DNA of 64,000 bases from positions 3,968,001 to 4,032,000 of the forward strand of contig NZ_CP053661.1 in assembly GCF_013177315.1 (NCBI RefSeq). The letters are read 5' to 3'. The notes under the pieces are model-generated. The model did no database searches. It was not told the origin of the DNA and was given only the letters and a program-made list of their open reading frames with translations. A program made the position numbers and the translations under genes. Within the stretch, counting starts at the first letter, position 1, and the number at the start of each line of letters is the position of its first letter. The DNA is from Thermoleptolyngbya sichuanensis A183. GTDB taxonomy: Bacteria > Cyanobacteriota > Cyanobacteriia > Elainellales > Elainellaceae. Below, piece after piece: positions 17,038 to 25,373 of this stretch.

Positions 17038-17979
17038 ATGAAACTGAAAGCGTTTAAAACATTTCTCTGCACTGCGGCAACGCTCGGCGTTCTAGCCTTC
17101 ACTGGGTCGCAGGCCCAAGCCTTCCAGGTTGGCGGCTGGAATTACACGATTGACTCATTCAACGATGGCACCGAGTGGGATGCCCAAAACAGGCGCTTGG
17201 TCGTTGGGCAAAACAGCGATTTCGAGTTCTTTGGCATGGCGTTTCGGGTTCTAGAAGATCGCGTGGTCTTTGCCATCAACTCGAACCTGTCTCTCAATGG
17301 CTACGACCTCAACGGCGCACGGAACAACAAGATCAGCTACGGCGATCTGGTGCTGAACTTCACCAACACCGCAAGCTTCAATGCTGCCCAGAGCAACCTG
17401 TTCGCGATTCGGTTTGACAGCACTAACGACACGAATGTGAGGGTGGTAACCGAAACCCAAACCGTAGACAGCAGAGGCCGGGTCAGAACAACGAGAACCA
17501 CGCAAATCAGCCCCTTGGGCCTGTACGGCGGCGTGACCACGACTAGCCTGACCAGCGTTAACTCTGGCTTTAGCAGCCACCAGCAGCACGCAACCGAAGT
17601 AGCGAAGGTGGGTGGATTTGCGTCTCTAGGCGACTTGGCAGCGAACAATTCCTACTTTGGCTACAACACTGCGGCCCAGACCAACATGAAGTCTGGCAAC
17701 TACTTGGGTGGCATCAACATGCTGGCGGCGGCTGACCTAACGGGGCTGGGGCTAAACTTTGGTCAGTTCAATGCAACGGGTAACTACACCTTCGGTTTCA
17801 GCGTGGATCGGAGCCTGCTGCCCGTAGGCGACTTCATCGCGAGCCTGTTTGCAGAGTGCGGCAACGACGGCATCGTGATGGCGGGGTCTACCGCTGTGCC
17901 CGAACCGACGACAATGGCCGGAACGGCGATCGCCGCTGGGTTGATGTACGCTCGTCGCCGCAAAAAGCAAGAAGCCTAA
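17038..17979 (+). CDS. XDD3-family PEP-CTERM exosortase-dependent surface protein
   Basis: The 313-residue exported protein has a signal peptide (FLCTAATLGVLAFTGSQAQA) and the mature start FQVGGWNYTIDSF. A conserved extracellular domain follows with GTEWD, FEFFGMAFR and the DRSLLPVGDF-AECGND block near the end. The C-terminus is a PEP-CTERM sorting tail: VPEPTT, a hydrophobic helix (AGTAIAAGLMYA), then basic RRRKKQ. Such proteins are processed by the cyanobacterial exosortase (CrtC type) and placed on the cell surface or in the matrix. A strong hairpin terminator follows 57 bp downstream, so it is transcribed alone. Confidence 0.87.
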   Translation: MKLKAFKTFLCTAATLGVLAFTGSQAQAFQVGGWNYTIDSFNDGTEWDAQNRRLVVGQNSDFEFFGMAFRVLEDRVVFAINSNLSLNGYDLNGARNNKISYGDLVLNFTNTASFNAAQSNLFAIRFDSTNDTNVRVVTETQTVDSRGRVRTTRTTQISPLGLYGGVTTTSLTSVNSGFSSHQQHATEVAKVGGFASLGDLAANNSYFGYNTAAQTNMKSGNYLGGINMLAAADLTGLGLNFGQFNATGNYTFGFSVDRSLLPVGDFIASLFAECGNDGIVMAGSTAVPEPTTMAGTAIAAGLMYARRRKKQEA

Positions 17980-18035
17980 ATGACCGTTCACTGTTCCCTG
18001 TTGATGAACGATTGACTACACGAGATCCCATTGGT

Positions 18036-18060
18036 AAAGCCCCGCAATGCGGGGCTTTCT
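18036..18060 (+). terminator. Rho-independent terminator
   Basis: Arms AAAGCCCCGC and GCGGGGCTTT enclose loop AAT, followed by a T-rich CTGTTTG. It is placed to end the XDD3 transcript and could also act for the convergent tpiA side. Confidence 0.8.
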
Positions 18061-18140
18061 GTTTGAGAACTTGCTCTTTGATATCGGTTAATCGCGATTC
18101 GCGATTTGAGACTGGCGATTTAGGATTTTCGATTTTGGAT

Positions 18141-18222
18141 TGCCAAATTCTCAGAGCAAAATTCTCAGAGCAAAATTCACAGCCCAAAACCCACAGCCCA
18201 AAACTCACAGCCCAAAATTCAC
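18141..18222. repeat. 14-bp tandem array overlapping the tpiA stop codon
   Basis: On the minus strand the units read GTGAATTTTGGGCT, GTGAGTTTTGGGCT, GTGGGTTTTGGGCT, GTGAATTTTGCTCT, GAGAATTTTGCTCT and a partial GAGAATTTGGCA. The first unit encodes the last residues of TpiA (VNFGL), with the stop codon at the start of the second unit. Confidence 0.88.
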
Positions 18223-18933
18223 GATGCGCCCAAAGCTGTCAGGTGTCAGGCTAGCCCCACCCACCAGAACGCCGTCAATTTCTGGCTGAGCCATGATGAC
18301 ATCAATATTATCTGGCTTGACCGAGCCGCCATATTGAATCGGCACGTCGGGGTTATCGATTTGCTCACGGATTAGCCCAATCACGCGGTTCGCTTCGTCG
18401 GGTTCGCAGGTGTCGCCCGTGCCAATCGCCCAAATCGGCTCGTAGGCAATCACCAGGTTGGACTGATCCACATCCACCAGATCATTCTCAAGCTGGTTAA
18501 AAATAAACGGCTCGGTTTGCCCCGTAGACCGCTGCTGCTTGGTTTCCCCCACACACAGAATCGGCGTAATGCCAAACTCTTGAGCGGCTTTCAGGCGCAG
18601 GTTCACCGTGTCGTCTGTTTCGCCAAAATACTGCCGTCGCTCGCTGTGGCCAACGACGACGTAACGCACACCTGCTTCTGCTAACATCGGCCCAGAGATT
18701 TCCCCCGTGTAGGCTCCTTCGGCAGCCCAATGAATGTTTTGCGCTCCAAGGCGAATCCGACTCCCGTGCAGGTTTTTGGACAAGAGCCAGAGATCGGTAT
18801 AAGGGACGCAAAGCACGACCTCCCGATCGTCGGGCGTTTCCGTCAGATGCTTCAAAAACCCTTGCAGAAACTCTTGCGCTTCTGCCTGAGTTTTGTACAT
18901 TTTCCAGTTGCCAGCAATAACCTTTTTTCGCAC
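18205..18933 (-). CDS. tpiA: Triosephosphate isomerase
   Basis: The enzyme interconverts dihydroxyacetone phosphate and glyceraldehyde-3-phosphate in glycolysis and the Calvin cycle. The 242 residues are full length. The active site shows AGNWKMYK (Asn9, Lys11), VVGHSERRQ (catalytic His) and [11 protein letters not shown] (catalytic Glu), with the phosphate-binding [11 protein letters not shown] and GVLVGGASL near the end. It starts at ATG 18933, 56 bp from the divergent helicase frame. Its 3' end seeds a 14-bp tandem array. Confidence 0.97.
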   Translation of the reverse strand: MRKKVIAGNWKMYKTQAEAQEFLQGFLKHLTETPDDREVVLCVPYTDLWLLSKNLHGSRIRLGAQNIHWAAEGAYTGEISGPMLAEAGVRYVVVGHSERRQYFGETDDTVNLRLKAAQEFGITPILCVGETKQQRSTGQTEPFIFNQLENDLVDVDQSNLVIAYEPIWAIGTGDTCEPDEANRVIGLIREQIDNPDVPIQYGGSVKPDNIDVIMAQPEIDGVLVGGASLTPDSFGRIVNFGL

Positions 18934-19046
18934 AGGGGTCTTCTTGAAAACAGCACATCAAATCCGAGCATTCTCCAGTCTAAAACGGAATGGTATCCCT
19001 GGCGTACAATACGGGCAGATCACTCAGGGGAAAACGAACGTACTGC

Positions 19047-20567
19047 ATGGCCCGCACGCCAACCCTCAAGTTTGACCGGGGCACTTTGATTTTGCATCCG
19101 CCGCCCAGGGGCAAAGCCTGGGTGGATTTTGCGACCTGGGATGACCGGGTGGAGCGATTTCGGATTCCTGCTATGCAGTATCGTCCTTTGGTGGAGCGGC
19201 TGCGGGCGGAGGGCACGACGTTTGACGATGAGGCAAAAGCGTTTGAGCCGATCGCCCTGAATGCGGCCTTTGAGCGGCAGCCCTATCCACACCAGCAGGA
19301 GGCACTGGCCGCGTGGCAGGCGGCCGGGCGACGGGGGGTGGTGGTGCTGCCGACCGCAGCGGGCAAGACCTATCTGGCGCAGATGGCGATGCAGGCAACT
19401 CCGCGCAGCACGCTGATCACAGTGCCGACGCTGGACTTGATGCACCAGTGGTATGCTCATTTGCTGGCGGCGTTTCCCGATGCAGAGGTAGGCTTGCTGG
19501 GGGGAGGATCGCGCGATCGCACGTCTGTCCTAGTTGCCACCTATGACAGCGCGGCGATTCATGCAGAGTCTCTGGGCAATCGCTATGGGCTGCTGATTTG
19601 CGATGAGTGCCACCATTTGCCCAGCGACTTTAACCGGGTCATTGCAGAATATGCGATCGCCCCTTATCGCCTGGGCCTGACCGCTACGCCCGACCGCAGC
19701 GACGGCCGCCACGCTGATTTGGACACGCTGTTGGGGCCAGTGGTCTATCGCCGCACGGCGGAGGAACTGTCGGGTCACGCGCTGGCGCACCATGAAATCG
19801 TGCAGGTGAAGGTAAAGCTGTCGCAGCAGGAGCGCGATCGCTACACGGCGCTGATTGCAACCCGCAATGCATTTCTGGAGCGGCATAGGGTGTTTTTGGG
19901 CAGCCTGTCGGGCTGGCAGCAGTTTGTGCGGCTGAGTGCCCAGTCGCAGGCGGGGCGGCGGGCCATGCTGGCACACCGGGAGGCAAGGGCGATCGCGCTC
20001 GGCACAGAGGGTAAACTGCGGGTTCTCACCGATCTGCTAGCACAGCACTACCCCGACCGCACGATTGTCTTTACCAACGACAACGCCACGGTTTACCGAA
20101 TTTCCAGGGAATTTCTGATTCCGGCGCTGACGCACCAGACCCCCGTGAAAGAACGCCACGGCATCTTGCAAAAGTTCCGCGAGGGCACGTATCAGGCGCT
20201 AGCCGTGTCCCATGTGCTGAATGAAGGCGTAGATGTGCCCGATGCCCGCGTGGCCATTATCCTGTCGGGCACGGGGTCGAGCCGGGAGTATATCCAGCGG
20301 CTGGGGCGGGTGCTGCGCCGGGGCGACGGCGACAAGCAGGCAATTCTTTACGAAGTAGTGGCAGAGGAAACGACGGAAGAAGGCGTATCGCGCCGCCGCC
20401 GTGCCCAAACGGGTCAGGGGCGATCGCCCCAGTTGGAGCTATTGCCCCCCGCGTCGCCCCCAGTCTCACCCTACGAAAAGTTTCTCCAGCCCACGCGCAA
20501 AGCCGCAGAGCCGTCGGGTTCCTATCAAGCAGAGCCTCAGCCTGATCCAGACGACGACGTGTGGTAG
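19047..20567 (+). CDS. XPB/Rad25-like superfamily 2 DNA helicase
   Basis: The 506-residue SF2 helicase has an N-terminal damage-recognition-like region (PTLKFDRGTLIL), Walker A PTAAGKTYLA, DEAH-variant DECHH, motif III LTATPDRSD and motif VI QRLGRVLRRG. This matches the bacterial XPB-like group (UvrABC-independent repair or transcription-linked helicases). ATG 19047 gives the family-like MARTPTLKFDRG start; the frame is open to 18990 without similarity. Bacterial XPB genes often stand beside a Bax1-type nuclease gene, but none is found here. The final 80 residues are a low-complexity, proline-rich tail. Confidence 0.85.
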   Translation: MARTPTLKFDRGTLILHPPPRGKAWVDFATWDDRVERFRIPAMQYRPLVERLRAEGTTFDDEAKAFEPIALNAAFERQPYPHQQEALAAWQAAGRRGVVVLPTAAGKTYLAQMAMQATPRSTLITVPTLDLMHQWYAHLLAAFPDAEVGLLGGGSRDRTSVLVATYDSAAIHAESLGNRYGLLICDECHHLPSDFNRVIAEYAIAPYRLGLTATPDRSDGRHADLDTLLGPVVYRRTAEELSGHALAHHEIVQVKVKLSQQERDRYTALIATRNAFLERHRVFLGSLSGWQQFVRLSAQSQAGRRAMLAHREARAIALGTEGKLRVLTDLLAQHYPDRTIVFTNDNATVYRISREFLIPALTHQTPVKERHGILQKFREGTYQALAVSHVLNEGVDVPDARVAIILSGTGSSREYIQRLGRVLRRGDGDKQAILYEVVAEETTEEGVSRRRRAQTGQGRSPQLELLPPASPPVSPYEKFLQPTRKAAEPSGSYQAEPQPDPDDDVW

Positions 20568-20615
20568 CGCGGCATGGTGCAACGAAGAACTCACGCCATA
20601 TCGCAACGCCGAGCG

Positions 20616-21029
20616 CTACACCAACTGATGCTGCTCTTGCTCAAGCTGGCGAACTAGCGTGTCGTCCCCCTTAGCCCGTGCCACTTCCAGACGACGCTGC
20701 AACCGCTCCATCAGGTATTGGTGATGCACCTTTGCCAATTCTTGCTGATCGATCAGGCGGGCGTGAGCATGGGCGATCGCGTGGTGTGCCTGAGGATGGG
20801 CAGCCGGACGCACCACCCGCCCCATCGAATTTACTTCGCCCGTCTCGGTTGTTTGATAGGCTACGCCACGATACTGCAACCGATTGACGGGCTGGGGCAC
20901 AGGCACATGACGGGGATAGCTAAAGTGAAGCTCCCGTCCACGGTAGAGTCCGACGGAGCCAGAGTCTCGCATCTGCATAGGAGGGACAGGCTCCTGCTCA
21001 TAGTCGTGACCCCGATACGTTAATCTCAT
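20616..21029 (-). CDS. DUF4278 domain protein, long form
   Basis: The 137 residues carry three copies of the DUF4278-type motif: LTYRGHDYE at the start, GLYRGRELHFSY near 27-38, and LQYRGVAYQT near 52. A histidine-rich segment (HPQAHHAIAHAHARL) and a charged helical tail ending in EQEQHQLV follow. AGGAGG stands 7 bases before the ATG. DUF4278 is essentially cyanobacterial and of unknown function. Two shorter paralogs follow on the opposite strand at 21602 and 22173. Confidence 0.82.
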   Translation of the reverse strand: MRLTYRGHDYEQEPVPPMQMRDSGSVGLYRGRELHFSYPRHVPVPQPVNRLQYRGVAYQTTETGEVNSMGRVVRPAAHPQAHHAIAHAHARLIDQQELAKVHHQYLMERLQRRLEVARAKGDDTLVRQLEQEQHQLV

Positions 21030-21223
21030 CTGTTCCTCCTAAAGAATTTTGTCGAATGTTTGTCAAGCTTTGGGCTGCCAGTGACCCTTAGGAAATCTGT
21101 ACTGGCTGAATTACTGGCTGGATTAACTGAGAGTCTGTATGAGAGTGTGTATTAGTACGCCGCTGAACCACTTGAGGGTGCTGGGGGAAGCCAGACCCAG
21201 AGGGACGATCGCCCTCTTGTCAA

Positions 21224-21250
21224 GATTCCGTTCGAGAGATTCCGTTCGAG
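21224..21250. repeat. 14-bp tandem duplication
   Basis: GATTCCGTTCGAGA is followed directly by GATTCCGTTCGAG. This is the only recognisable feature in the 572-bp spacer 21030-21601, which otherwise probably holds the divergent promoters of two DUF4278 genes. Confidence 0.8.
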
Positions 21251-21601
21251 TCTATTAACCAAATTTGCGGTCTAACTGTTTGCTCTGCAACATAGCTATA
21301 GCCTTTCAATCTGTATTTTAAGCTACCGTTTGAAGGAAATGTCAAGATTTAGCTAAATTTAATTTCTGCCTATTGCCACCGATTTCCACCCCTCTTTGGC
21401 CCCGTGCGAAGGAAGTGCCATTGAGGAAAGTTAAGGCGTGTGTGGGGCGATCGCCCAAAAGTTAAGGATCATCTCTGCCAAAACTCCCTAACTTTTCTGT
21501 ATCGACCCGCCCAGGGAAACAGCATAAAACTAGGACATAAAGCAACACGCCAGATAGCCCCCACCGCATCTTTCCTGGCTCACTCTCAAGGAGACACAAC
21601 C

Positions 21602-21787
21602 ATGCAACTCACTTACCGCTCTGTCAACTATGCCTACACCGCTGCCCAGCTTGAGGCATCCCGCCAGGCCAACCTGGCATCGATGGATCTGACCCATCGC
21701 GGCGCAAAGGTTCACCCAGCAGCCCCCTCCGCCACACGCTCGCCTGGATTCCCCTTGAAATATCGCGGTGTCGCTTACGGCAGCTAG
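21602..21787 (+). CDS. DUF4278 domain protein, short form
   Basis: The 61-residue protein has the motif at both ends: LTYRSVNYAY after the first methionine and LKYRGVAYG at the C-terminus, with an intermediate LTHRGAKV. AAGGAG stands 8 bases before ATG 21602; the frame is open further upstream but without a ribosome site. The linker between motifs is polar and alanine-rich. The same layout is seen in the next gene (22173-22358), so the two are probably duplicates. Function unknown. Confidence 0.8.
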   Translation: MQLTYRSVNYAYTAAQLEASRQANLASMDLTHRGAKVHPAAPSATRSPGFPLKYRGVAYGS

Positions 21788-22055
21788 GCGGTTAGCGCAA
21801 CCCCACCGCTTCATCTCCAAAACTAGCCCCAGAACTGATCCGCAAAATTTCCAGCAAACCTAAACCCGTCCCGTTGAACGCGCATTGAGTAAGCCCCCCT
21901 CAGCGCAATGCCCCCATGTTTCAGGTTTGCTTTTTTCTTAAAACTCCTTCCCGCTCCCGGATATCGACAGCAATCGACAGCATTCGCACACGTAGCGTAT
22001 TTTAGCGTACTTATCAGCTTATCTGGTTAGCTTACTTAAATAGTCTGTTTGCCGA

Positions 22056-22094
22056 CCTGATTGACACCTGATTGACGCCTGATTGATACCTGAT
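22056..22094. repeat. 11-bp tandem repeat
   Basis: CCTGATTGACA, CCTGATTGACG, CCTGATTGATA and a partial CCTGAT follow one another upstream of the third DUF4278 gene. Confidence 0.8.
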
Positions 22095-22172
22095 ACTTAC
22101 GGTTCAAGCACGCAGCCTAGCTCGTTTTACGTTAATCGTCTACCATCAACGCTTCGGCTCACAGAGGTCATT

Positions 22173-22358
22173 ATGCAACTTACCTATCGCTTTGCCAGCT
22201 ACGAATACAGCCCTGAAAAGCTCCAAGGCTCGATAGCTTCTATGCCTGGTGAAAGGATGTATCGCGGCATCAAAGTCCAGACTGCTATCCACGCCGCAAC
22301 CTCACAGAAGCGTGGTGTCCATAACCTGAAGTATCGTGGCGTAACCTACGAGCAGTAA
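22173..22358 (+). CDS. DUF4278 domain protein, short form
   Basis: The 61 residues begin LTYRFASYEY after the first methionine and end LKYRGVTYEQ, with a middle MYRGIKVQ. This repeats the layout of the gene at 21602. ATG 22173 is preceded by AGAGG at a suitable distance. Together with 20616-21029 it makes a local family of three. Two palindromic repeats and a terminator follow downstream. Confidence 0.8.
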   Translation: MQLTYRFASYEYSPEKLQGSIASMPGERMYRGIKVQTAIHAATSQKRGVHNLKYRGVTYEQ

Positions 22359-22514
22359 GCGGCCTGAATGATGCAGCGCAAGCGGCACGGCCTGCAAGTC
22401 GCCCTGCACTGGCACAAGCGATGCTCGTAACGCCCGTCCAGCGTATCCAAGACGGACATTGCATAGGCGCTTTGCACAATTCTATAGGTTTCACAAGATT
22501 TCAGGAACAGTCTT

Positions 22515-22604
22515 AGGGCTGACGCAGTTGGACGATTTCTCGTGGGCTGCGCCCACGAGAAATCGTCCGAAACCCAGAAAACTGATCGCGAGTGCGTCAG
22601 TCCT
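22515..22604. repeat. Palindromic 90-bp element, family A, copy 2 (inverted, diverged)
   Basis: The stem reads GGACGATTTCTCGTGGGC with loop TGC. Compared with the other three copies it has an A-to-G and a C-to-T change in the left arm, each matched by the complementary change in the right arm. The outer ends are AGGGCTGACGCAGTTG and AGGACTGACGCACTCG (complement). Confidence 0.85.
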
Positions 22605-22691
22605 GAGTCTTTCAAAGCATTAGGGTGTGTCTTTCTGAAGTCGTCACATGGTCTAATCACAAAACATTGGTTTGTGTCGAAGAGTGAACGA

Positions 22692-22716
22692 CCCCCTGGA
22701 GTCCAGGGGGTTTTTC
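22692..22716 (+). terminator. Rho-independent terminator with no gene directly before it
   Basis: Arms CCCCCTGG and CCAGGGGG enclose AGT and are followed by TTTTTC. The closest upstream gene ends at 22358, on the far side of a palindromic element. The terminator may end that transcript or a small RNA encoded in 22605-22691. Confidence 0.7.
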
Positions 22717-22750
22717 TTGGCCAGGCTAATCGCACGGGCGCTACATTCTT

Positions 22751-22815
22751 GTCAGGTTTGATCCGTCAGGTTTGATCCGTTGGGGTTGATCTGTCAGGTT
22801 TGATCCGTCAGGTTG
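22751..22815. repeat. 14-bp tandem array
   Basis: Four 14-bp units and a partial fifth are based on GTCAGGTTTGATCC; the third unit is diverged (GTTGGGGTTGATCT). It lies between the terminator and IS copy 2. Confidence 0.88.
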
Positions 22816-22892
22816 AATGGAGACTGGTGGTGCGGGAGTTCCTTTTTCAGCACGAATCAATTTCGCACCAGCCTCATGCTCATCTCGTAGTA

Positions 22893-24409
22893 CTTTAGTT
22901 TGGACTAACTGGCATCACAATAATGCTCAACAGGATGCCATAAAGAATCTGCTCAACCGTTCATAACAGTTGAACTTAAGGAATTGGATACAATCCTGCT
23001 CGCAGTTAAGCTGCTGTTGCAACCGGACTGTTCAGGGATTGTTCGGATGTCTTGCGTTTCGAGGCTCGTTTTTTGACCATCGGATAGCAGGGACGAGGAG
23101 TTGGCTTGTGCCCCTTGCCTCGTCCTGGCGATTTACCACGAGGTTTAGGCGCAGGAGCAGGGGTGCCAATCGCTGCCAAAATGCCTGCAAACGCTTGTGC
23201 GACCCGACCCGGAGTCAACGTTTCTTGCGGTGCCTGCCAGGGCAAGGGGTGGTCAGTACAGTCCTTTCGCGCTAACCACAACTGCCAACTGAGCAACGGC
23301 ATCAGGCTGCTCCACTGTTCGGTTGCCGATACAGAACTGAACTGGGGATGTGTCCAATATAGCCTCTGCTTGGCAAAGCGATACCAGTGTTCAATGGCAA
23401 AGCGACGGAGGTAGTGCAACCACAGGGTTTCTAACGGAGGCATCTGCTCACCCAGCCAAACTAACCACAAAGGAGCCAAGCGTCGCGTGCTGCTCTGTGT
23501 CTCCAGCACCTCCACGCGCAACACTTCCATTGCCCGTTTGGGGGATTTGCGGAAATGGTATGCACTCCAACGACTGACCCGCACTCGTCCCCAGTTGGGA
23601 TCATCGACTTCAACGGTTTCGACCGGGACACTCCAAGTGTCAGGGTCATTGAGTTTCATCTTATGTCCATGCTTGGCAGGTGCGCCTCGCCCTCGATACG
23701 CTGGGGGCGCGCCATAGACACATCGATTGGATGTAACCCGCAGCAGCAAGTCTGCCTCAATCCCTGCCGTTTGGTTGACAAAACTGGCATTGCCGTACCC
23801 TCGGTCGTAGATCGCCAACGGACGCACCGCTAACTGCCGAGTCACTTGTTTGAGTTGGAATGCCGCTTTACTGGCGGGTGTTTCAAAGCTGGTGATGCGC
23901 TCATGCCGCAATGGTAATGCCCAACTGCCCCTGTCTTCAGCAATCCAGGCTAAGGTACTGTAGTTTTGTCCGGCTATCGGGGCATGTCCTGTTCTGCCTG
24001 ATAAGGTGCGGTCTTTCAAACGCCTGGCAGCAGGACGGTTCCACCGACTCGCATCACCTGCCAACAACGGTTGCTGCTGAGTCGGTATCTGCTGCACCAA
24101 CAGCTTCAGCACCTTTGATCGGGGTAGGCGGCTATCGCGCAACGCTTCATAGGTGCTCGACCACTGGCGACGAAAGACAGGACTCTGCGATAGCCTCACA
24201 AACGACACGATGCACGCACTCACTAACACGGCATCCATCAGATCAAACAGGGCATCTCTGGCGTTTCCCAAGCTGGCATACAACGTTTGGCGAAATTGCT
24301 GAAGTTCGTTGAAAATCATGGGGTCAATGTTGGTTGTACTTCATTGACCTTACGGCAGTCGGTGCTTCTCATTGACTGCCTTCCTCTTCACCATTAGTCC
24401 AAACTAAAG
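22893..24409 (-). mobile_element. 1517-bp insertion sequence, copy 2
   Basis: It has the same length, same end repeats and same transposase as copy 1, in the opposite orientation. The flanks CGTAGTA (22886-22892) and GGTAGTA (24410-24416) match at six of seven positions. It sits against the edge of the family C element at 24414. Confidence 0.92.
23006..24319 (-). CDS. IS4-superfamily-like DDE transposase (copy 2)
   Basis: This 437-residue protein is identical in translation to the transposase at 14042-15355, with the same acidic motifs (LAGDASRWNR, IYDRGYGNASFV, FAIEHWYRFAKQ). Identity over the whole element means that one copy arose very recently from the other or from a shared source. Confidence 0.88.
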   Translation of the reverse strand: MIFNELQQFRQTLYASLGNARDALFDLMDAVLVSACIVSFVRLSQSPVFRRQWSSTYEALRDSRLPRSKVLKLLVQQIPTQQQPLLAGDASRWNRPAARRLKDRTLSGRTGHAPIAGQNYSTLAWIAEDRGSWALPLRHERITSFETPASKAAFQLKQVTRQLAVRPLAIYDRGYGNASFVNQTAGIEADLLLRVTSNRCVYGAPPAYRGRGAPAKHGHKMKLNDPDTWSVPVETVEVDDPNWGRVRVSRWSAYHFRKSPKRAMEVLRVEVLETQSSTRRLAPLWLVWLGEQMPPLETLWLHYLRRFAIEHWYRFAKQRLYWTHPQFSSVSATEQWSSLMPLLSWQLWLARKDCTDHPLPWQAPQETLTPGRVAQAFAGILAAIGTPAPAPKPRGKSPGRGKGHKPTPRPCYPMVKKRASKRKTSEQSLNSPVATAA

Positions 24410-24413
24410 GTAG

Positions 24414-24520
24414 TAAGTAGGTGGACATTACATAGATATAAAACCCAAAGACCCTGCGCCGCTCGCTGCGCGGGCGGCGCAGGGTTCAGAATCTGTTTTT
24501 TAATCTGGTCTATCTACTTA
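24414..24520. mobile_element. 107-bp GC-hairpin MITE-like element, family C, copy 2
   Basis: This is the inverted relative of 10547-10652, with ends TAAGTAGGTGGAC and TAAGTAGATAGACC (complement) and a central ACCCTGCGCCGC...GCGGCGCAGGGT hairpin. The 1517-bp IS is inserted at its left edge. Confidence 0.8.
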
Positions 24521-24537
24521 GATCGCTAGGTAGATGG

Positions 24538-25092
24538 CTAGGAAATTGGGCGCGGCGGCGGTGTTGGTCTACCTGCATGGCTAGGGCTAGCTCCGTTACC
24601 AACTCCATTGGCTTCGCGAGCAGGCGACATCCTCGCTGAGGGGGGTATTTCTCTAGGCAACTGGGATGCCTGAGTTTGGGGTTCCGGGGTCGTGCGTTCG
24701 GGAAAAGCACACTCGACCACGATCTTGATGTTGCAACCGGCTGTTCCTGTGGCGATATAGGGCACACCCCCCACGCCGCTGACGTTCACCCCAAATTCCA
24801 GCGTCACCTTTTTCACATCTGCCATTGCAGCCCCTCGAAAAGCGTTGAGGGTATGCTGCGTATAGGTCTTAATTGTGCTTTCGATGGCTTGGAAGCTCTG
24901 CGCTATTTGAGTATTTGGGTTGCCTCGATTCCATCCTTTTGAGGTACGAGATACTTCCTCAGAGGGTTCATTGGGGTATCCATTTCCGGTTCCGCCACCG
25001 TTCGTGGGTGAATCAATTGCCTGGATATCGTCTGTGGCTTCGACATACAAAATGCTGCCGTCTTCAAGCTGAATGGGTTGTAGTTTTGGCAT
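24538..25092 (-). CDS. CU044_2847/Trypco1-domain protein
   Basis: The roughly 184-residue protein opens with a short beta region (LEDGSILYVEATDD). Its core, AMADVKKVTLEFGVNVSG followed by VPYIATGTAGCNIKIVVEC, matches the trypsin-co-occurring domain 1 pattern. The C-terminal 50 residues are proline-rich and disordered. AGGA stands 6 bases before ATG 25092, which is preferred to TTG 25098. Trypco1 proteins often lie beside trypsin-like, caspase-like or NTPase genes in predicted defence or signalling systems. No such partner is adjacent here, and an IS and a MITE stand directly downstream. Confidence 0.68.
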   Translation of the reverse strand: MPKLQPIQLEDGSILYVEATDDIQAIDSPTNGGGTGNGYPNEPSEEVSRTSKGWNRGNPNTQIAQSFQAIESTIKTYTQHTLNAFRGAAMADVKKVTLEFGVNVSGVGGVPYIATGTAGCNIKIVVECAFPERTTPEPQTQASQLPREIPPSARMSPAREANGVGNGASPSHAGRPTPPPRPIS

Positions 25093-25373
25093 CTTCAATC
25101 CTACGGGTCACTCCTCGTGTTGCTGTTGGCGATCTGGTGTTTTAGTGAGAGGGTTTAGTAAACCCAGCAGCAGGGTTTTCGACCGAGAAGCTTGCGTGAA
25201 AACACTGACGCAAGAGCCTGGGCGATCGCACTCAAAACACCAGAAAACCGCATTCTGAGCATAGGCCGATTGCGCTGCAACCCGCACGAGAGTCTAACCC
25301 CTCATTTGGGCCAAGAATCCTGAGGGTGAGAATCTGGGGGCAAGAATCTGAGGAAGCCGTGAAAACCCCGACC

